Shown in pieces: positions 10,988-23,175 of a stretch of 64,000 nucleotides of DNA. The position numbers were made by a program, and so were the translations under genes. A model generated the notes under the pieces. The model worked only from the letters and a program-made list of their open reading frames with translations, was not told the DNA's origin and did not search any database. The stretch is from assembly GCA_014529385.2 (NCBI GenBank), contig CM043942.1, positions 49,924,274 through 49,988,273 on the forward strand, in the 5' to 3' direction. Every line of letters begins with the position of its first letter. The first letter of the stretch is position 1. This stretch comes from Adiantum capillus-veneris. Taxonomy: Eukaryota > Streptophyta > Polypodiopsida > Polypodiales > Pteridaceae.

Positions 10988-12015
10988 ACCACCTAGCAAA
11001 TATGCTGCTAGGACGCAAGAGAACTTAGATCATGAATGAAATGCAGCATGCTAGTGGTGTTCAATCAGTGTGTCTCACAAAGATAAAAGTAATCATAATA
11101 TGTATGTGACATGATGCACCAACAAAGAAACCATCAACCAATCAAAAGGAGTGTTTTTGGGCAGATACATTGCTTGGACAACAAACAAGATGTCAACCAA
11201 GAGCAGAGCTTGATCCGTAGGTGCATGGAAACAAATAGATGGGTGTCAATCATCTACTCAACCTCTCTAGATAATCACTACCAAGGGAAATCAACTCAAA
11301 GCACACTAGGTGTACACAACCGCTGCTTTACCTACGATGCTTGAACTCTCCAAAACATTTCCTAACGTCATCGAATCATCATGAATCTCAAGGATAACGT
11401 CTACACACTTAGAAGACACTACCCTTTAGTCCCTAACCCAATCTACTACCTGCAACCACTTTGTGTGAAAATCGCGTATGAAGAGAGGCCCAAAATTATA
11501 AGTCATCGATTCTCAAAGTGCTTATGCCTAAGATGTAGCTTGGCTTTCCGTAAATGCAATGACATATAGCAATCATAAAACGGATGCACGGTTGGAGAGA
11601 AAACTCACCTCAAAGATCGTGGAGAGCTCTTTGCGAGGAGACCAAATTGTGCAAGCTTGGCGTTCTAACACAATGGTGTAGTCGCCTTTGCAATGTAGCT
11701 TTAGTAGCACATCTAAGGAAGAGAAGAAGCTCTCACTCACTCTGAACAAACAACACACAATCACGATACACTTCGTAGAGCTCAAAAAGATGATTGATTC
11801 AAAAGTTGTATCTTAGGTTTACAAAAATTGGCTTTTAAACCTCAGCCTTGGAGGTTCTAACTCATCAAAATTAAATTCTACTTTCTACCATGGGTTTTAT
11901 TGATCTGCATATTCAATAGGTTACAATCTGGAAACTCAATGGAGTCCCAAAAAATAATTACAAATGTATTCGTCAAATTATATGATACAAAAATAGGCTT
12001 TCTTGTGTTCAGTTG
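10988..12015. other. Stretch with no recognised gene
   Basis: Short open frames occur on both strands, but none has a recognisable motif or supported start. No LTR, primer site or terminal repeat was recognised. Confidence 0.45.
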
Positions 12016-13225
12016 TTAACACTCCCCCCCCTCCGCGTCAATGTCGTCCTCGGCATGAGCTTTCCATGTGTTGGGGATTTGTTTTTTTGAGTTGGTGGCA
12101 GTCTTCTTCAGCTTTTGTCAATGGAAGCCTAGTGGCTTTATGTATGACTCATATCTCACGTTGCCCATGTTGATTGTAGGGCCAAAGATCCTGCTGTCAT
12201 AAGTGAAGAAGTCGATGTAGAAGGCTTCCTTGAATGCTTGCATATGGAAGATTGGCAGGAACATCAATCTTTGATAGAATAAGTGGAGCACCTCCGAGGA
12301 TGGCTTCTTTGACAAATCATAAATCATCTTGGTGACAGTGTCGCTCGTTGATAGTAATGTTGAGTCTGTGGCTTTGGACGATGCGAACTCCTTGATGCAG
12401 GCTAGCATTGTTTTACATATCTTTCTAAGCATCACACAGCTCAAGTCAAGAGAGCCAGTGAAAAGCTTAATGGCACCGGTGAGGGTTTTCATCACATAAG
12501 TTCTCTTTATTGTCTCTCGCTCCTTGGATGTGGAAGATTAGGATAATTCAGCCAATTTGAATGCCTTTGCAACAACATTGCATGATCTTTCCAGGACCTC
12601 ATTTGCGGCACTGGTAGAAGGAGACATCATCCCTTACTGACTTTGACGCGTCAACCAGACATACAAGGTATGTTGGATATTTGGAAAGCCACCCTTTTTT
12701 ACATTTAGGATGTGAGTCCACTATACATTTGGAGGCCTTGTGATCTTTGATATCACCATCAAAAAGTGGTGTTGGCTCCTCCATTTAGATGCGCTTTTTC
12801 ATGGTCATTACTTCATACTGAGTAGAGGATAAGGAAGGGATGGTTGCATCCTTTCTGTTGTGGTCACATTTGTGTCAATATTTTGGACACCCATGGAGTG
12901 TAGCATCCTCTGTTCCCACTCTATGGCAGCTTCTGAGCTCTCTTTGATTGCTTTCTCTATTAGAGTACAAAGATGAGCCTCGTCTTCTGCTTTTAACACT
13001 TGTCCTTCTTCTTGGATTTGCGGAGGTATCTCCACTAGTCATGGTTCTTTGGAACTATTAGGGAGTTCTAGAGGCTCGTATTGGGTGTTGTCTCTAAGGT
13101 CACTTGGACTTGGATTTGTAGTTTGGCCCCGTGCCCTTTCCACTTCTTGCCTCAAATCTATCATTTGATGTTGGGCTAGCTCATCTCTTTTCATGACCTC
13201 TTCTGCTTCCACCTGCGAGCGGACA
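12016..13225 (-). pseudogene. Unrecognised protein-coding relic
   Basis: I do not recognise this protein. On the minus strand a long reading can be followed from about 13225 to a stop at 12016-12018 with about three in-frame stops (near 13040, 12785 and 12118) and two frame changes (near 12830 and 12610). The first part is charged and helix-like (EEVMKRDELAQHQMIDLRQE; later IEKAIKESSEAAIEWEQRM). The middle has KASKCIVDSHPKCKKGW. A 125-residue uninterrupted segment (12118-12495) contains DLSCVMLRKICKTMLACIKE and FYIDFFTYDSRIFGP. The tail ends AEDDIDAEGGEC. Acidic tails close to the end occur in retroelement polyproteins, but no catalytic motif is visible, so a decayed host gene is equally possible. 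Confidence 0.4.
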
Positions 13226-15640
13226 ACTTTGAAAAAACCCCTATATACGACTCATATTAGGGAATATGACCCCCCTTTCTACGCTTATACGATAATCAAT
13301 GAAGATGTAATAGGACTAAATTTTGAAGTTCTTAAAGTCGAAAAGAATGTCGTAAGCCATATCTTTCGTTTAGCATGATTTCAAAGATTGTTGAATAGTC
13401 TATTAGATAGAGCTTATATGAATGAGTTTAAGATATTAAGAGAAAAAATATACTCTCTTCTTTTCAAATACTACACCAAAGATATATTTTATAAAGATTA
13501 ATGAACAACAGATAGTCTGTCTATGAACAGTATAATAAAAACGTAATTAAAAACGAGATTTTTATTAGTATAATTGTTATATTTATTGTGTGTTTAGCTT
13601 AAAATGCATGGGTAGGCTTAAAATAAGTTGAAAAAGTAGACCCAAAAATAGTGTTTTTAGGAGTCGCGACCTAAAAGTTGAGTTTTCAGCCAAAAAAAAT
13701 TACGTTTTTCGCAATTCTGGCTACCATGCCTTCTAGACCAGACCTGTTCCCGTCGTTTTGAGTATCTGGAAGTCTATGTTCTGAGTTTGTTTGACCAAGT
13801 TATGACAAAAACAAATTGCCAGCAGCAACAGGGTAACCTTACAAGCAGCCAACAGGTTAGCTTACAAACAAATATACAGTACAGGTAATATCTCTTTTGT
13901 TTGATCCAATCAAGAAGTGATTATACTCTTTTATGATGGTACAAAATGATGTTTTGAATTTGATTACCATGTTGATTTGGTTGCACGAGTATGTTCTTTT
14001 AGCTATTTTGTAGACGATCCAGGGTGTCATGATATTGGGATTGTGATCGTGTTGCGATTTCGATTATGATCGTTGTTGCCATTGATAGCCGTTTTTCGGC
14101 TTTCCATAATTGCCATAGTAAGCTACCTCACCCTATCAAATCACTCAAACATTTTGGTTATCCCTACCATTTCACTGTACATAGGCGTGTGTGAGTTAGG
14201 GACTTTCTCCATATTTTCTTAAAAACCTTCAATTAGCTAGTCACTGGGCTAGTTGAGCCAAAAAAATCAAAAAAATAAAAAAATATAAGTATATTATGGT
14301 CCATTTGTGTGTAAATATTTTATTGTATATAGGGCCTAAATAAAATGATTTTTCATAATTATTTGGTATTTATTTAAATATTTATACTTAGGTGTGTGTT
14401 ATTTATGCTATGTACATTGACTCACCATTACCATATTTTTTCTTACCATTTTGCATACTCTTTATTCCATATAAAAATAATTTCATGCAAGCTTCTCTTA
14501 TTTTTGGTGTAACTCCATCCCAACAAAAATCCAAAAAAACTAGTTTTATTTATGTTTTTTCACTATTGTGATTTTTCCTTCCTACATCTATTCTCTTTCA
14601 CTCTCATAAATTAGAACACCAAAAATATTCATCTTTTTATGGTAGACTTATAATGAGAGAGATTTATTTTGACCCCTTTATATTTTTTCCACCTATATTA
14701 TTTCTATTTGACATGTACATATTTTTTTAGACCCCTCAATATTTGATTTTCTTAGTTATACTATTCATTTATATCATGATCTCAACAATATCTTCAATTT
14801 TAGACCTACCAAATAAGGTCAAGGGTATGTGGAATGCATGCATGCACCATGGGGAGCTCACTCTTGGAGGTATTCAAAAGAATCATCCAAAGAAAGACCT
14901 CACAAGGACCTTGTGCAGTGGAAAAAACAGTCGGTTTTGCTGAATTTTTAAAGATCACATGCTCCCCGAATTTGAAAAGGTGATACAAACAAAAGTTGTA
15001 GCTCGTGAGCTGAACTTTCACCTCAAATTTTTTATATTTTTTTTGAGCCATGAGCTGTGAGCTATGATTTTATTGGTGGATCCCAGTTTGCCCATGCTAT
15101 GCAGCCACACTCCCTCTTCCACTTTATCATTTTCCTCTTTCACACACACTCCTCCCTCTCCTTCCCACTCCCAAACCTGCAACTCCCATGTCCTAATTCA
15201 CCCTCTTCACCATTGCCACATCTCTCACACCTCAATAGCCTTCATCCTCCATTTCTACACCCTATGTGTCCCCTTTCTCTTTACATATATGTCCATATTA
15301 CCACACTCTCTTCAGCTTTGTAAAGAACTTCAAAAAATCAACAAAAATCCAAGGATAACCTCTGCAAATGAAGGCTTTTATCATGAATTTTCCAAGGTTT
15401 GAAGATAACATAGCTTCATCGACACGCGTTACTTCACCATGCTGACCGCTTCTTCTAACGGTGCTGTAAAGAGGTGAATGTCAACTTCTCCAAGCTTCAA
15501 CCTTGCTTTACAAGTTTATCCCTTCTCTAAATTTTCTCATCATATATCTCACCATTTGGTGAATGATTTTGTAAATATTTTTTAGTGATAATTACTAACT
15601 ACTAACCACTAACCTTATTGTAAGATGCACCCTCTACTGG
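13226..15640. other. AT-rich stretch with no recognised gene
   Basis: Short frames at 13193-13378, 14743-14943 and 15057-15402 are AT- or CT-rich and show no domain. I see no terminal repeats or RNA gene. The stretch is best described as unannotated, possibly old repeat sequence. Confidence 0.45.
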
Positions 15641-15754
15641 AGTAGGCACTCCCAAATTATTCACTCAATCCTCTCTCCTTTCATCCTCAATAATTCTCTT
15701 CCCTTGAGCCCACATCCATGTGACTCAAAGGACAAGAGAGACCCACCCTCATTA

Positions 15755-15778
15755 GATATATATATATATATATATATG
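15755..15778. repeat. (TA)n microsatellite
   Basis: AT dinucleotide run of about 24 bases. Confidence 0.95.
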
Positions 15779-15842
15779 CATAATCTTTTATTCCTTCAAA
15801 TAAACTTGATTAGGCCTAATCCTAATCGGGGCTTCTAAAACC

Positions 15843-15850
15843 TATAAATA
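15843..15850 (+). promoter_or_regulatory. TATA box of an LTR-like promoter
   Basis: TATAAATA lies in the context CCTATAAATAGAGCCCTTC, followed by CT-rich leader-like sequence, much like the Gypsy-A LTR promoter. No primer site or second LTR copy was found nearby, so whether this is an LTR or a gene promoter is open. Confidence 0.4.
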
Positions 15851-16691
15851 GAGCCCTTCTCTCCCTTGTAAATCATCCCATGATCACACTACACCACACC
15901 ATTCTCAACACATAACACACCACTCTTCAAGCCTAGTTGTGTAGAGTGTGTGCATTGTGAGTGCTCTATTCCATCACTACACATAGGTGCATGGAGAAGC
16001 TTGAAGTTAGTTATGTCATCTAGAGGAGTGGAGTGATACTATACTCTGCAATCACACTTGTAGCCTACTCTTGTCCATAAATAAGATTCATAGTTTTGGG
16101 TGCAATTATATGCTGCAACTAGGACTCTTCTCTCCAAATTGACTTGATAAGTTGGCTCATCAGGTGGTTGAAGGTATATTGTCCTTGAAGTTTGTTGTGC
16201 CATTTCATGCTTGGTAGTTTGAGGGCTTGTTGAATTGTTTGCCTAAAAGGTAAATTGTAAGAGGGTGCTCGGTGAGAGGGCTCCCGTGACCCTAAGACAA
16301 TTTGTGTATTGGCAACAAGGTCAAGTTTTGTGTTGTCTCTCTATTTCTCATCAAGCTTTGTGTGCATCTAGTCTTTAAGGCTAAGACTGAGTTGCTCAAG
16401 TTGATTTGTGCTCTTTACCTCTCTCTGGCGTGGTGAATGTTTGTGTTTGGTGTGTGTGGATATCTTGCATTCCCCTCTCTTTGTGCGTTTGAGTACAAGG
16501 AGATATCACGTGCGTCCTAGTTCGCATCTACAACTAGGTGGTGCCCCTTTTCTTGTTTCGTTTCTGACTGTGGGTTGTTGTTGTCTCTGATTGTGCTTGC
16601 CCCAGCCCCAATTGAGCAGCACGGGAGCCTTGAAGGGTGTTTAGAGGACGCTCTTCTTGTTGCCGGCCCCGGACCGCCTCACCATCAAGAG
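15851..16691. other. Leader-like stretch without a recognised gene
   Basis: This lies downstream of the TATA box. Open frames at 16408-16590 and 16575-16952 have no recognisable domain, and the second runs into the CACTA terminus. It may be an untranslated leader of an unidentified transcript. Confidence 0.35.
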
Positions 16692-16724
16692 ATTGAGATT
16701 GAGATTGAGAGTGTGATTGTGATT
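16692..16724. repeat. GATTGA-type repeat, left of the CACTA insertion
   Basis: GATTGAGATTGAGATTGAG and similar units form one half of a simple repeat that continues at 29931-30020 on the other side of the CACTA element. The repeat was therefore the insertion site. Confidence 0.75.
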
Positions 16725-16738
16725 CACTACAAGAGGTT
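16725..16738 (+). repeat. CACTA left terminal inverted repeat
   Basis: CACTACAAGAGGTT pairs with the right terminus; 12 bases are perfect and 13 of 14 match. Confidence 0.93.
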
Positions 16739-16754
16739 GTGTGCTCTTGTGACG

Positions 16755-16970
16755 CTGTTAGCGACGGAAATACAGTGGGTTTTTATAACCCCCGACGTCG
16801 CTAACACCGTCGCTAATAGCGTCGCTACGAGAGCGTCGCTATATCGTCGCTATATGCATCGCTATAACCGTCGCTATATAGCGACGGTTATAGCGACGTT
16901 TACACAAAAGTCTATAGCGACGCTCATAGCGACGCTACAGAGCCATAAATAGCCACGGTTATAGCGACAC
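16755..16970. repeat. CACTA left subterminal repeats
   Basis: About fifteen copies of a GCGACG/CGTCGC core in both orientations, often as TAGCGACG or CGTCGCTA, within 215 bp. In characterised CACTA elements such repeats bind the element-encoded protein needed for transposition; the role here is inferred. Confidence 0.85.
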
Positions 16971-17996
16971 CCGAGAGAAAAAAAATTTGGTGACAGGGCA
17001 TTGAATGCCCTGCCACCCATCAACCATATTGTACTTGATTCACTTTTTAAAAAAAGTGCAAGGGTAGATAATAGACCCAAAATAGTCACCCACAAGACGC
17101 ATTGTTTGCAAAATTGACAAGCGTAAAATTGACAATTGTACACATCATAGGCAAAATGTATTGATTGGCAAATGTAATAATGACAATTGTACAACATCAT
17201 AGGCATAAAGAATTGATTGGCAAAATGAACTGCGGTGACAAATATAATAATATACATGGTTCAAAAAGACGTATAAAATCCGTCTCATGATACATAAGCT
17301 ATGAGAAACCCTAAACTAATGCTATCTAGCTACGGCTAAACTGACGTCGTCTAGTCAGACGTCTCATCGCGTCCAAGCGGCGTATCTGTCGGATTCTGCA
17401 AAAAAAGACAATAAGACAGCTTTCAGTAAGTATAAACATATAACGACATTTATAAAACAATACAAAAAATAGAAAAGAGTAAACCCTAATACTAACCATG
17501 CCGCCGCGAGAACTGAGAATGTCCATCAGGGCGTTTAAGCCCTTCTTGCCTGCGTACTCGCGCTCGTACGGTGTGGGATCACGTCCTGTCATCGACCACT
17601 GTCAAAACATACAAAGAATTCATTATGTTAGAATTAAAAAACTCATAAACCCTAAACTATCGAACATAAAGAGCAATGCGAAAACACTTACAAAATCGGC
17701 CTCAAATGATGCCCATCCACCGCTCCCCAAGTGGTGCGAGCTCCCTGCCTCTACTCGCGCTCTTGCTGCATCCTTTTGTTGCTTCCACTTGTCGGGATTC
17801 TCGCGCGCGCTGCTTTCTTCGCATTCTTCCAATCTTCTTTGGCCAGCCAATCTGGCCTGTTCCACCCATGCTTGATTGCTTTTTGCACTTCGGAACGCTT
17901 GTGTTTGCAGTATTCGCGCATTCGAATCTTCATCAGGTCTTCATTGAAGCGTTGATCCCGTGTTGGAACGGGAAACTCATCATGAAGTATGCTGAT

Positions 17997-18222
17997 TGTT
18001 GGAATTAGGGTTGCAGAGAAACACACACAGCTTGGAGAAGACGAAGGAAGCTCAAGGCACACAATAGAGAGTATATTACTTAGTGTGCAATGGAAAGATA
18101 GATAGCCCTAGAGTGATGGCGTATATACAATGCACGGGGGAAAAAACCTCCTAAAGAGGGAAAAAATGCCCCGGCGGTCCTAGTGTGTTCACACACATCA
18201 CTACCACATGTATATGGTAACA
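17997..18222 (-). repeat. Copia-2 3' LTR
   Basis: 226 bp. In element orientation it starts TGTTACC and ends CCAACA. It is nearly identical to the 5' LTR at 22949-23175. Confidence 0.95.
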
Positions 18223-18235
18223 AATCCCCCCTGGA
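18223..18235 (-). other. Copia-2 polypurine tract
   Basis: In element orientation, CCAGGGGGGATT lies directly before the 3' LTR; the G6 run is the expected plus-strand primer. Copia-1 has lost this segment. Confidence 0.85.
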
Positions 18236-18297
18236 GTGATGCGGTGAACGAGAGCTGGCACATGAGTAAAGGGAAGTGCCATGCCCTGAGGACAGGA

Positions 18298-21200
18298 TCA
18301 GTCCACAAAGGGGAGTAAGCCCAAAGCTTTGCGGAAAGCTTCAAGCTTCTCACGAGACAATGCCTTTGTGAAAAGATCTGCAAGGTTGTCCTGTGTTGGC
18401 ACATAAGCCAAGCTGATCTCTCCTGCTGAGAGCCTCTCCCTGACATAGTGGTAATGCACCTCAATGTGCTTTGTGCGAGCATGAAAAACTGGGTTCCTCG
18501 CAACTGCCAATGCGCTCTGACTGTCAGTGTAGATAGTGTTGGCAGTGTCCTGTCCAACACCCAAGTCAGCCATAAGGCGTCTGAGCCATACACACTCAAC
18601 CGTAGCTGTGAAGACTGCCCTGTACTTAGCCTCACAACTCGAAGTGGCCACAGTAGGTTGCTTCTTGCTCAACCATGATATACATGAACTGCCAAGCATG
18701 AAACAAAAACCACTTGTGGACACTCGCGTGTCAAAACAACCAGCCCAATCTGAGTCCGAAAAAGCATGTAAGTCTGGCGGCAATGATCCCCCCTTGGGAT
18801 AAAACAAGCCAAGATGTAAAGTGCCACTAAGGTAGCGGAAAATCCTCTTGACAGCCTGCCAATGCTTAGACCCTGGGCTATGCATAAATCTGCTGACCTG
18901 CGAGACTGCAAACTGAATATCTGGCCTCGTGTTGCATACATAAATGAGGCAGCCAACAGCAGTTTGGTAAAGAGTGACATCAGCAGGATCGCCAGCATCA
19001 TGTAGACTCAACTTCAAACCTGTTTCCATGGGAGTGGCAATAGGTTTGCAATCCTCAAGTCCAAACTTACATAGCAATGTCTCTATGTAACTTTTCTGAC
19101 ACAAGGCAATACCACCATCACACTGCTTAAACTGTATACCCAAGTAATGATGCAACAGCCCCAAATCTTTCATCTTGAAAGTAGCATTCAAATCAGCCTT
19201 AAATTCAGCAATATGTCTCTCATTTGGTCCAGTGATCAGCAAATCATCAACATAAAGAACCACAATGAGAAATACATCATCCTCACGCTTTACATACAAT
19301 GTGCTTTCTGTTGGACTGTTACGAAAGCCTCGTTTAACCAAATGAGTGTCAGCTTTCTCATACCAAGCACGAGGAGATTGCTTCAACCCATACAAAGCCT
19401 TCTTACATTTGCACACTTTGTCCTCTTGTCCTTTTATGACAAAACCGCGAGGCTGCGTTACATAAACTTCCTCAAATATGTCACCATTCAAGAAAGCAGT
19501 AACAATGTCTGATTGATGTACATCCCAACCAAAATGAGCTGCCAATGCACATAGAAAACGCACAGTAGTCATACGACAAGTGGGAGCAAAAGTCTCTTCA
19601 TAATCTATGCCTTTTTGTTGTGCATAACCCTTTGCAACAAGTCGAGCCTTATGGCGATCGATCTCACCATCCGGCTTGCGTTTCAACTTGTAAACCCACT
19701 TCGTACCAATGGCCTTTTTGCCAGGAGGCAAATCACATAAAGTCCATGTGTCATTCTCTATAAGTGCATCATATTCTGATTTCATGGCAGCAATCCAATT
19801 TTCTAAATTCTGTGCTTCATCAAAAGACAGAGGCTCCTCAACATCATGTAAACTAGACACAGCCAAACCATAACAATCTGATGCATAAGATGCATGGCGA
19901 GAGCCTGAACGAGTACGACTAGATAAAGGTGCATCCAATTTACTGTCACGCAAAGTGTGCACCAGCCATTTTGGCATACCTCTAGCCTGCTCATTTTCAG
20001 CCCTTTCCTCATCAAGTACATCATGTACATCTGCATCAGTAATAGGCTGTTCTAAAACATTTTCAGAAACCCCCATAGGCTGTACATTTTCCTCATTGGA
20101 ACTTACATTCGTATTTCCACCACTGAAAAGAGGCAACAAAGTGTCATAAATGTCCTGTGAGCTTACATTACTGTCTCTAGTACATGACAGCAAGGGTTGA
20201 ACAGAATCTTCCACAAACACTACATCCCGTGAAACCAGAATACGTTTTGTTTGCGGATGATACAACTGTAACCTTTGCTTTCAGCACTATAACCAACAAA
20301 AATACATTTGACAACCTTATCATCCAATTTTCTGCGCTGCACTTGTGGCACCAAAGCATATGCCAAACAGCCAAAAACACGCATGTGCTCAATAGAAGGT
20401 TTTCTATCATGCCATGCTTCATATGGAGTAATAGACTGCAAAGCTTTCGTAGGACACCTGTTAAGTACATAAGTGGCACACATGATGGCCTCAAGCCAAA
20501 AAGAATGCAGCAAAGCTTGACTTTTGACCATACATCGTGCCATTTCCGTTAGTGACCTGTTTTTCCTCTCAGCAACACCATTTTGCTGAGGTGTATAAGG
20601 CACTGTACATTGGTGTTTTATCCCACGACTAGCCAGAAATGCATTAAATTCATGAGACATATACTCCCCCCCTCGATCGGAACGGAGGGTGCCCATAGTA
20701 CATTTTGAGACATTTTGAGCCATAGCCAAAAATTGTTTGAAGCACATAAAAACTTCGGACTTCACTTTAAGCGGAAATACCCATGCATGCCTGGAGTAAT
20801 CATCAATGAAAGTCACGAAGTACAGGTAATTGCCCAAAGACGGAGTTTGCATGGGCCCACAAACGTCACTATGCACAAGCTGCAACCTGCATGTGGCCCT
20901 AACTGAACCATCCTTTGGAAACTTAGAACGCTGCATTTTACCCAGAATACAGCCTTCACAAACATGTTTGATAGGTGCTTCAAGAGGCGGCAAAGAAGCA
21001 ACCATATCAGATTTCTGCAAACGCAGCAAATTGGAAAAATTCAGATGACCAAAACGTGCATGCCAAAGTTTTGCATCTGAAATAGCCCTTGAATCTGCAA
21101 CAGCATTTGCAAAGTTTTGTCCACACTTGTCATACAAAGTGAGCTTATACAGCCCACGGCACAAAAGCCCAGATGCAACAATTTCATCACCAAAACTGAG

Positions 21201-22585
21201 ATCATGAACTGTACATCTGTCATCCACAAATTTGACTACAAGTCCAAGTCTAGCAAGTGCGGATACAGACAATAGATTCTTCTTGATCCCAGGTACATAA
21301 AGTGCATCAACAAGTGTGAAGGAACCGCCATTAGCAGCAGTGAGCACAATCTTTCAACTCCCTGAACTGGATAAGAGGCGTTGTTGGCACAAGTGACTGA
21401 ATTCCCATGAGGGACAGACTCGAGAGAGGTAAACAATTCACGATGTGAGGTAATGTGCTTTGTAGCACCACTGTCGAAATACCACACATGTGAATCTGCA
21501 GCAACTGACAAGCATGCATCATGGACAGCAGGATTGTAAGTGCACTCTGCGCTAAAAGCCCATTCTGCATCTACATAAGCATCTCAATCTACTTTCACAG
21601 AAGACTTCTCAACAATGGCTGCATTTGTAGTGGAACCAGCATTTGTAGTGGAACCACCCTCTTTCTTCTTAGCCTCTTTGGCCTTCAACTTAGGACACGA
21701 CTTGATCAAGTGATCATTGGCTTTACAATAATGGCAACGCATCTTCTTTTTGCCCTTATCACCAGAATTGCCAGACGAAGTGCTGCCAGCAGAAGCATTA
21801 GGAACAGAAATTTTGCCACTCGCAGCAGAACCATAAGAAGTGGCTGCATTACTGTTACCACCCTTTCTTTGAGAAGCAATAAAAGCTTGTTCAACTGCAC
21901 GCTGCCTAGTCCTGTTTTTTCTAGAAAGTGACTCTTGCAACAGCAATGTGCATAATGCATCAAACTTGACAACTTCAGGATTTCCTTGGGTCATCAGTCT
22001 CCAAGTACTAGCAAAAGTCTGGTAGGAATCTGGTAAGGCATCAAGAACAGTCTGCACAAGGGAACTGTCAGAAATGACTTCACCTGCAGAAATGAGTTGC
22101 TCATTGATATCCTTGACACTGGCAAGGAAAGTGTCCATATCATCTTCCTCATGCATAATCTTCGACTCTAGCTCTTTACGCAGCAAAGCAATTTTAGCCT
22201 CATTGCGGCTTGCATAAAGACCTGCTAGAATATCCCAAGCCTGTTTTGCAGATTTTGCTGAACGGATGTGAGGAATAATGGTGCGCTTCACAGACAACGC
22301 AATCAATGCATGAGCCTGCGCATCCTTAACATCCCAACGAGCTTGTTCTACTGTAGGCAAAACAACTCTAATAGCTGCAATCCTTGCAGCAAGACCTGCA
22401 ACATCCTCAATATCGCCTACATCTTCAGAACCAGGACGTACATCAATGCCCTGCACAATGTTCCAGACACCTTTTGACACAAGAACGTGTTGCATCATAT
22501 AAGCCCACATAGGGTAGTTGTCCCCATCCAACCTGTCCTCAGCAGCAAACATCTTGAACACATCTGTGTTGTTGTTGTCAGCCAT
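18298..22585 (-). pseudogene. Copia-2 gag-pol polyprotein (three lesions)
   Basis: The start is ATG at 22583-22585 (MADNNNTDVFKMF) and the stop at 18298. Gag (UBN2 type) spans about 22580-21750; CCHC knuckle CHYCKANDHLIKSC about 21740-21700; protease WYFDSGATKH about 21475; GAG-pre-integrase HARFGH with CEGCILGK about 21060-20930; integrase core with HSDVCGP, FIDDYSRH and PQQNGVAERKNR; RT with AFLNGD and YVDDLLITG about 19240; RNase H with SDSDWAG, TDSQSAL and KHIEVH. Lesions against Copia-1: TGA at 21584-21586, a 1-base loss near 21354 and another near 20267. The last 655 residues (RT and RNase H) form one open frame. All domains are otherwise complete for the family. Confidence 0.95.
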
Positions 22586-22930
22586 GGTAAATGCTGCACC
22601 TGATGTGAAAACTGCCCGAAAATAAGGAGAAATGGAGCGGGAACAACTTGTGCTATATAGCACAAACCGTAGAAGACTATAAGGCACCTGTTATGCAGAA
22701 AACGGCACTGACAGAAAATCTGCACAAAATGACGAAATAGCCTGTGCAGTACTGCCCGTAGTGGAAACGGAGGCCGAAATGAGCCCAAATCAAAATTCTG
22801 AGCAGACCGAGCTCTTCGAGTTCTCCCAAAATACTTGTCGACCTGCGAACGCTTGCCAAAGCTCACTGAAATCGGAGAAAGTGAGCAGGCGTGTGCTGGA
22901 GCAGCTGGCGACTAAGCCCGGGAGGACGTG

Positions 22931-22946
22931 ACCTGCTCTGATACCA
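22931..22946 (-). other. Copia-2 primer-binding site
   Basis: In element orientation TGGTATCAGAGCAGGT lies two bases inside the 5' LTR, matching the complement of the 3' end of plant initiator-Met tRNA. Confidence 0.93.
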
Positions 22947-22948
22947 AT

Positions 22949-23175
22949 TGTTGGAATTAGGGTTGCAGAGAAACACACACAGCTTGGAGAAGACGAAGGA
23001 AGCTCAAGGCACACAATAGAGAGTATATTACTTAGTGTGCAATGGAAAGATAGATAGCCCTAGAGTGATGGACGTATATACAATGCACGGGGGAAAAAAC
23101 CTCCTAAAGAGGGGAAAAAATGCCCGGCGGTCCTAGTGTGTTCACACACATCACTACCACATGTATATGGTAACA
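22949..23175 (-). repeat. Copia-2 5' LTR
   Basis: 227 bp, TGTT...AACA in element orientation, differing from the 3' LTR by about three indels. The near identity indicates recent insertion. Confidence 0.95.

Larger units (their letters stand above)
17997..23175 (-). mobile_element. Copia-2: young Ty1/Copia retrotransposon nested in the CACTA element
   Basis: Two LTRs of 226 and 227 bp differ by only about three single-base indels. There is a perfect primer site and polypurine tract, and a gag-pol with one stop and two 1-base deletions. It is the same family as Copia-1 but much less decayed. No 5-bp target duplication is visible: flanks are CTGAT (17992-17996) and AATGA (23176-23180). Confidence 0.95.

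Noticed and set aside
15057-15402. Two overlapping Ser/Pro/His-rich frames that might be a secreted peptide
   Set aside because: CT-rich low-complexity DNA; both frames are open for the same reason and neither has a clear signal peptide or relative.
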